A stretch of DNA of 8,238 nt from Chitinophagaceae bacterium UBA2791 (GTDB lineage: Bacteria > Bacteroidota > Bacteroidia > Chitinophagales > Chitinophagaceae). Positions within the stretch are counted from its first letter, which is position 1, and each line of letters starts with the position of its first letter. Location: positions 1-8,238 of the forward strand of contig DEHV01000061.1 of the NCBI GenBank assembly GCA_002352105.1, read 5' to 3'. The notes under the pieces are model-generated. The model was not told the DNA's origin, ran no database searches, and saw nothing but the letters and a program-made list of their open reading frames with translations. Of the stretch, positions 7,186 to 8,238 are shown piece after piece. The position numbers and the translations under genes were made by a program.

Positions 7186-7236
7186 GGCCCGTTGCCGGCC
7201 CCTCCCGCAACCGGCCGGGTTCGATGCCTCCGGCCG
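7186..7236 (-). other. GC-rich overlapping hairpins between era and der
   Basis: This segment is about 80% GC inside much more A/T-rich DNA. Hairpin B is CGGCCGG (7212-7218) pairing perfectly with CCGGCCG (7230-7236) around an 11-base loop. It lies directly after the era stop codon. Hairpin A is GGCCCGTTGC (7186-7195) pairing with GCAACCGGCC (7207-7216), with one C-C mismatch and an 11-base loop. The two share bases 7212-7216, so they cannot form together. Neither is followed by a T-tract on the minus strand, so this is not a standard intrinsic terminator. Possible roles are mRNA stabilisation, partial termination or attenuation between era and der, or a REP-like palindromic repeat. The pairing is seen directly; any role is inference. 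Confidence 0.55.
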
Positions 7237-7237
7237 T

Positions 7238-8107
7238 CTAATGATATCCGTATTCTTTCAGCATCATCTCATTGTCGCGCCATTTGGGACGCACTTTGAC
7301 GAACAACTCCAGGAAAACCTTTTGCCCGAGAAATGCTTCAATGTCTTTTCGGGCGTCCGTGCCCAACTGGCGGATCATCTTCCCTCCTTCTCCCAGCAAG
7401 ATCCCTTTCTGCGTTTCCCTTTGTACGATGATCTCGGCGCGGATCTTTATCAGGGTCGATTTCTGCTTGAATTCATTGACGATAACGGTCGTATGATAAG
7501 GGATCTCATCCTGGTAAAGCAGGAATATCTTTTCCCGGATCATCTCCGCGACAAAAAACCGAGTGGGCAGGTCGGAGAGCTCATCTCCCTCAAAAAAAGG
7601 CTCGCCTTCGGGAAGATAATGAATGATCGCCTGCAGCAGCGCCGCCGTTCCCTCTCCATTTAAGGCAGAGAGGGGAATGATCTCAGACACATATTTTTTA
7701 TCGCCAAAGAACCGGATCACTTCATCCTTTCGGGCGGCGTCGGCTTTATCGATTTTATTCACCGCAAGGATGGCCGGAACTTTCAGACCGAGGGAAGAAA
7801 AAATAGCGTTTACCTCCTCCAGGTTTTCGTGAACATCAATTAGCAACAGGGCCAGGTCGGCGTCTGCCGCCGCGCTTTTAACCGCCAGCATCATTTTTTC
7901 ATGCAGTTTGTAACGGGGTTCAATGATGCCCGGAGTGTCGGAGAAAATGATCTGGTGATCTTTTTCCGTAACGATGCCCTTGATGCGGTGCCGGGTAGTT
8001 TGCACTTTTGGAGAAACGATGGCAAGTTTTTCGCCCGTCAGCTTATTCAGCAAGGTGCTTTTGCCAGCGTTGGGACGTCCGAAAATGCTTACAAAACCCG
8101 CCTTCAT
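7238..8107 (-). CDS. era: Ribosome-assembly GTPase Era
   Basis: Era is a GTPase that binds the 3' end of 16S rRNA and checks 30S subunit maturation at the membrane-associated ribosome pool. The 289 residues match the usual length. G domain: GRPNAGKST (10-18, the Era form with Ala), QTTRHR (36-41, switch I), DTPG (57-60), NKID (117-120) and SALNGEG (147-153). The C-terminal KH domain follows, with EIPYHTTV (201-208) at its start, the RNA-binding loop around LLGEGGKMIRQLG (237-249) and the ending LFVKVRPKWRDNE. The ATG at 8107 places the P-loop normally, and a -7 box lies just upstream. The stop is TAG, followed at once by a GC-rich hairpin. der follows in the same direction. Pairing of era and der is a familiar arrangement in Bacteroidota, as I recall it. 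Confidence 0.97.
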   Translation of the reverse strand: MKAGFVSIFGRPNAGKSTLLNKLTGEKLAIVSPKVQTTRHRIKGIVTEKDHQIIFSDTPGIIEPRYKLHEKMMLAVKSAAADADLALLLIDVHENLEEVNAIFSSLGLKVPAILAVNKIDKADAARKDEVIRFFGDKKYVSEIIPLSALNGEGTAALLQAIIHYLPEGEPFFEGDELSDLPTRFFVAEMIREKIFLLYQDEIPYHTTVIVNEFKQKSTLIKIRAEIIVQRETQKGILLGEGGKMIRQLGTDARKDIEAFLGQKVFLELFVKVRPKWRDNEMMLKEYGYH

Positions 8108-8124
8108 GCTCGTTTGAATTTTTG

Positions 8125-8132
8125 CAAAACTA
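8125..8132 (-). promoter_or_regulatory. -7 promoter box of era (and probably der)
   Basis: The minus strand reads TAGTTTTG, an exact TAnnTTTG box. Transcription would begin near 8118, about 10 bases before the era ATG, giving a very short leader. No clean TTTG -33 element lies 19-21 bases upstream; the nearest (8167-8164) is 31 bases away. The divergent tRNA promoter begins about 40 bases to the right, so the two may share a compact regulatory region of about 80 bp. Confidence 0.5.
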
Positions 8133-8172
8133 CTTAATTATCGTTGCCTTAACGAGGTATTTTCAAATACTA

Positions 8173-8204
8173 TTTGGCGTTAAGCCGGAATACAGCTACC
8201 TTTG
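8173..8204 (+). promoter_or_regulatory. Bacteroidota-type promoter of the tRNA gene
   Basis: TTTG (8173-8176) and TACCTTTG (8197-8204) are exact matches to the -33 and -7 elements of the Bacteroidota housekeeping sigma factor, separated by an ideal 20 bases. The start site would fall near 8211, four bases before the first base of the mature tRNA at 8215. That fits a stable-RNA promoter with a very short 5' leader removed by RNase P. Confidence 0.85.
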
Positions 8205-8214
8205 TTCCTCACAT

Positions 8215-8238
8215 CGCGAAGTAGAGCAGCGGTAGCTC
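8215..8238 (+). tRNA. 5' part of a tRNA, probably initiator tRNA-fMet, cut by the window end
   Basis: The last 24 bases fit the start of a tRNA. CGCGAAG forms the 5' half of the acceptor stem (positions 1-7), followed by T8 and A9. The D arm is GAGC, loop AGCGGTA with A14, G15, G18, G19 and A21, then GCTC, which pairs with GAGC. A C at position 1 is the hallmark of bacterial initiator tRNA, whose 1-72 pair is left unpaired, so fMet is the likely identity. The anticodon lies beyond the window, so identity is inference. A strong promoter directly upstream supports a functional gene. Confidence 0.85.

Noticed and set aside
7058..7663. Plus-strand open frame of 201 codons spanning the era-der gap
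   Set aside because: It is antisense to the start of der and the end of era, crosses the GC-rich hairpins and has no family resemblance.

Overview
The window looks like chromosomal DNA from a member of the Bacteroidota, most likely the Chitinophaga/Chitinophagaceae side of the phylum. Three things point there. A large secreted protein ends in a type IX secretion (Por) type C-terminal domain. Several promoters match the Bacteroidota form TTTG-N20-TAnnTTTG. The genes have A/T-rich upstream regions without Shine-Dalgarno sequences. The placement rests on these features and on protein style, not on a database search.

Layout from left to right. Positions 262-1788 (+) encode a multi-pass membrane protein resembling GT-C glycosyltransferases of the TMTC/PMT kind. 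Positions 1789-2952 form a 1.16 kb stretch without an intact gene. It holds an A/C-rich segment with a 24-bp direct repeat, an orphan intrinsic terminator, a decayed minus-strand remnant that looks like an apiosidase-like (DUF4038/GH140-type) glycoside hydrolase, and a strong terminator with a 15-bp perfect stem. The rest of the window is transcribed leftward up to about 8125. In transcription order the genes are era (8107-7238), der (7110-5794), a 52-residue lipoprotein (5706-5548, with its own promoter box and terminator) and a 789-residue T9SS-type secreted protein (5322-2953). At the right edge a tRNA gene, probably initiator tRNA-fMet, begins on the plus strand behind a textbook Bacteroidota promoter and is cut off by the window end.

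era and der encode two ribosome-assembly GTPases with RNA-binding KH or KH-like domains, and they probably share a transcript. Between them lies a 51-bp segment of about 80% GC that can form two mutually exclusive hairpins. The secreted protein and the lipoprotein are envelope or surface products with no obvious functional link to the GTPases.

I see no CRISPR array, insertion sequence, integrase, phage gene, toxin-antitoxin pair or defence module. The parts most worth a second look are the decayed glycosidase, the overlapping hairpins between era and der, and the TMTC-like protein with its soluble C-terminal domain. I do not find convincing evidence of a new multi-gene system.
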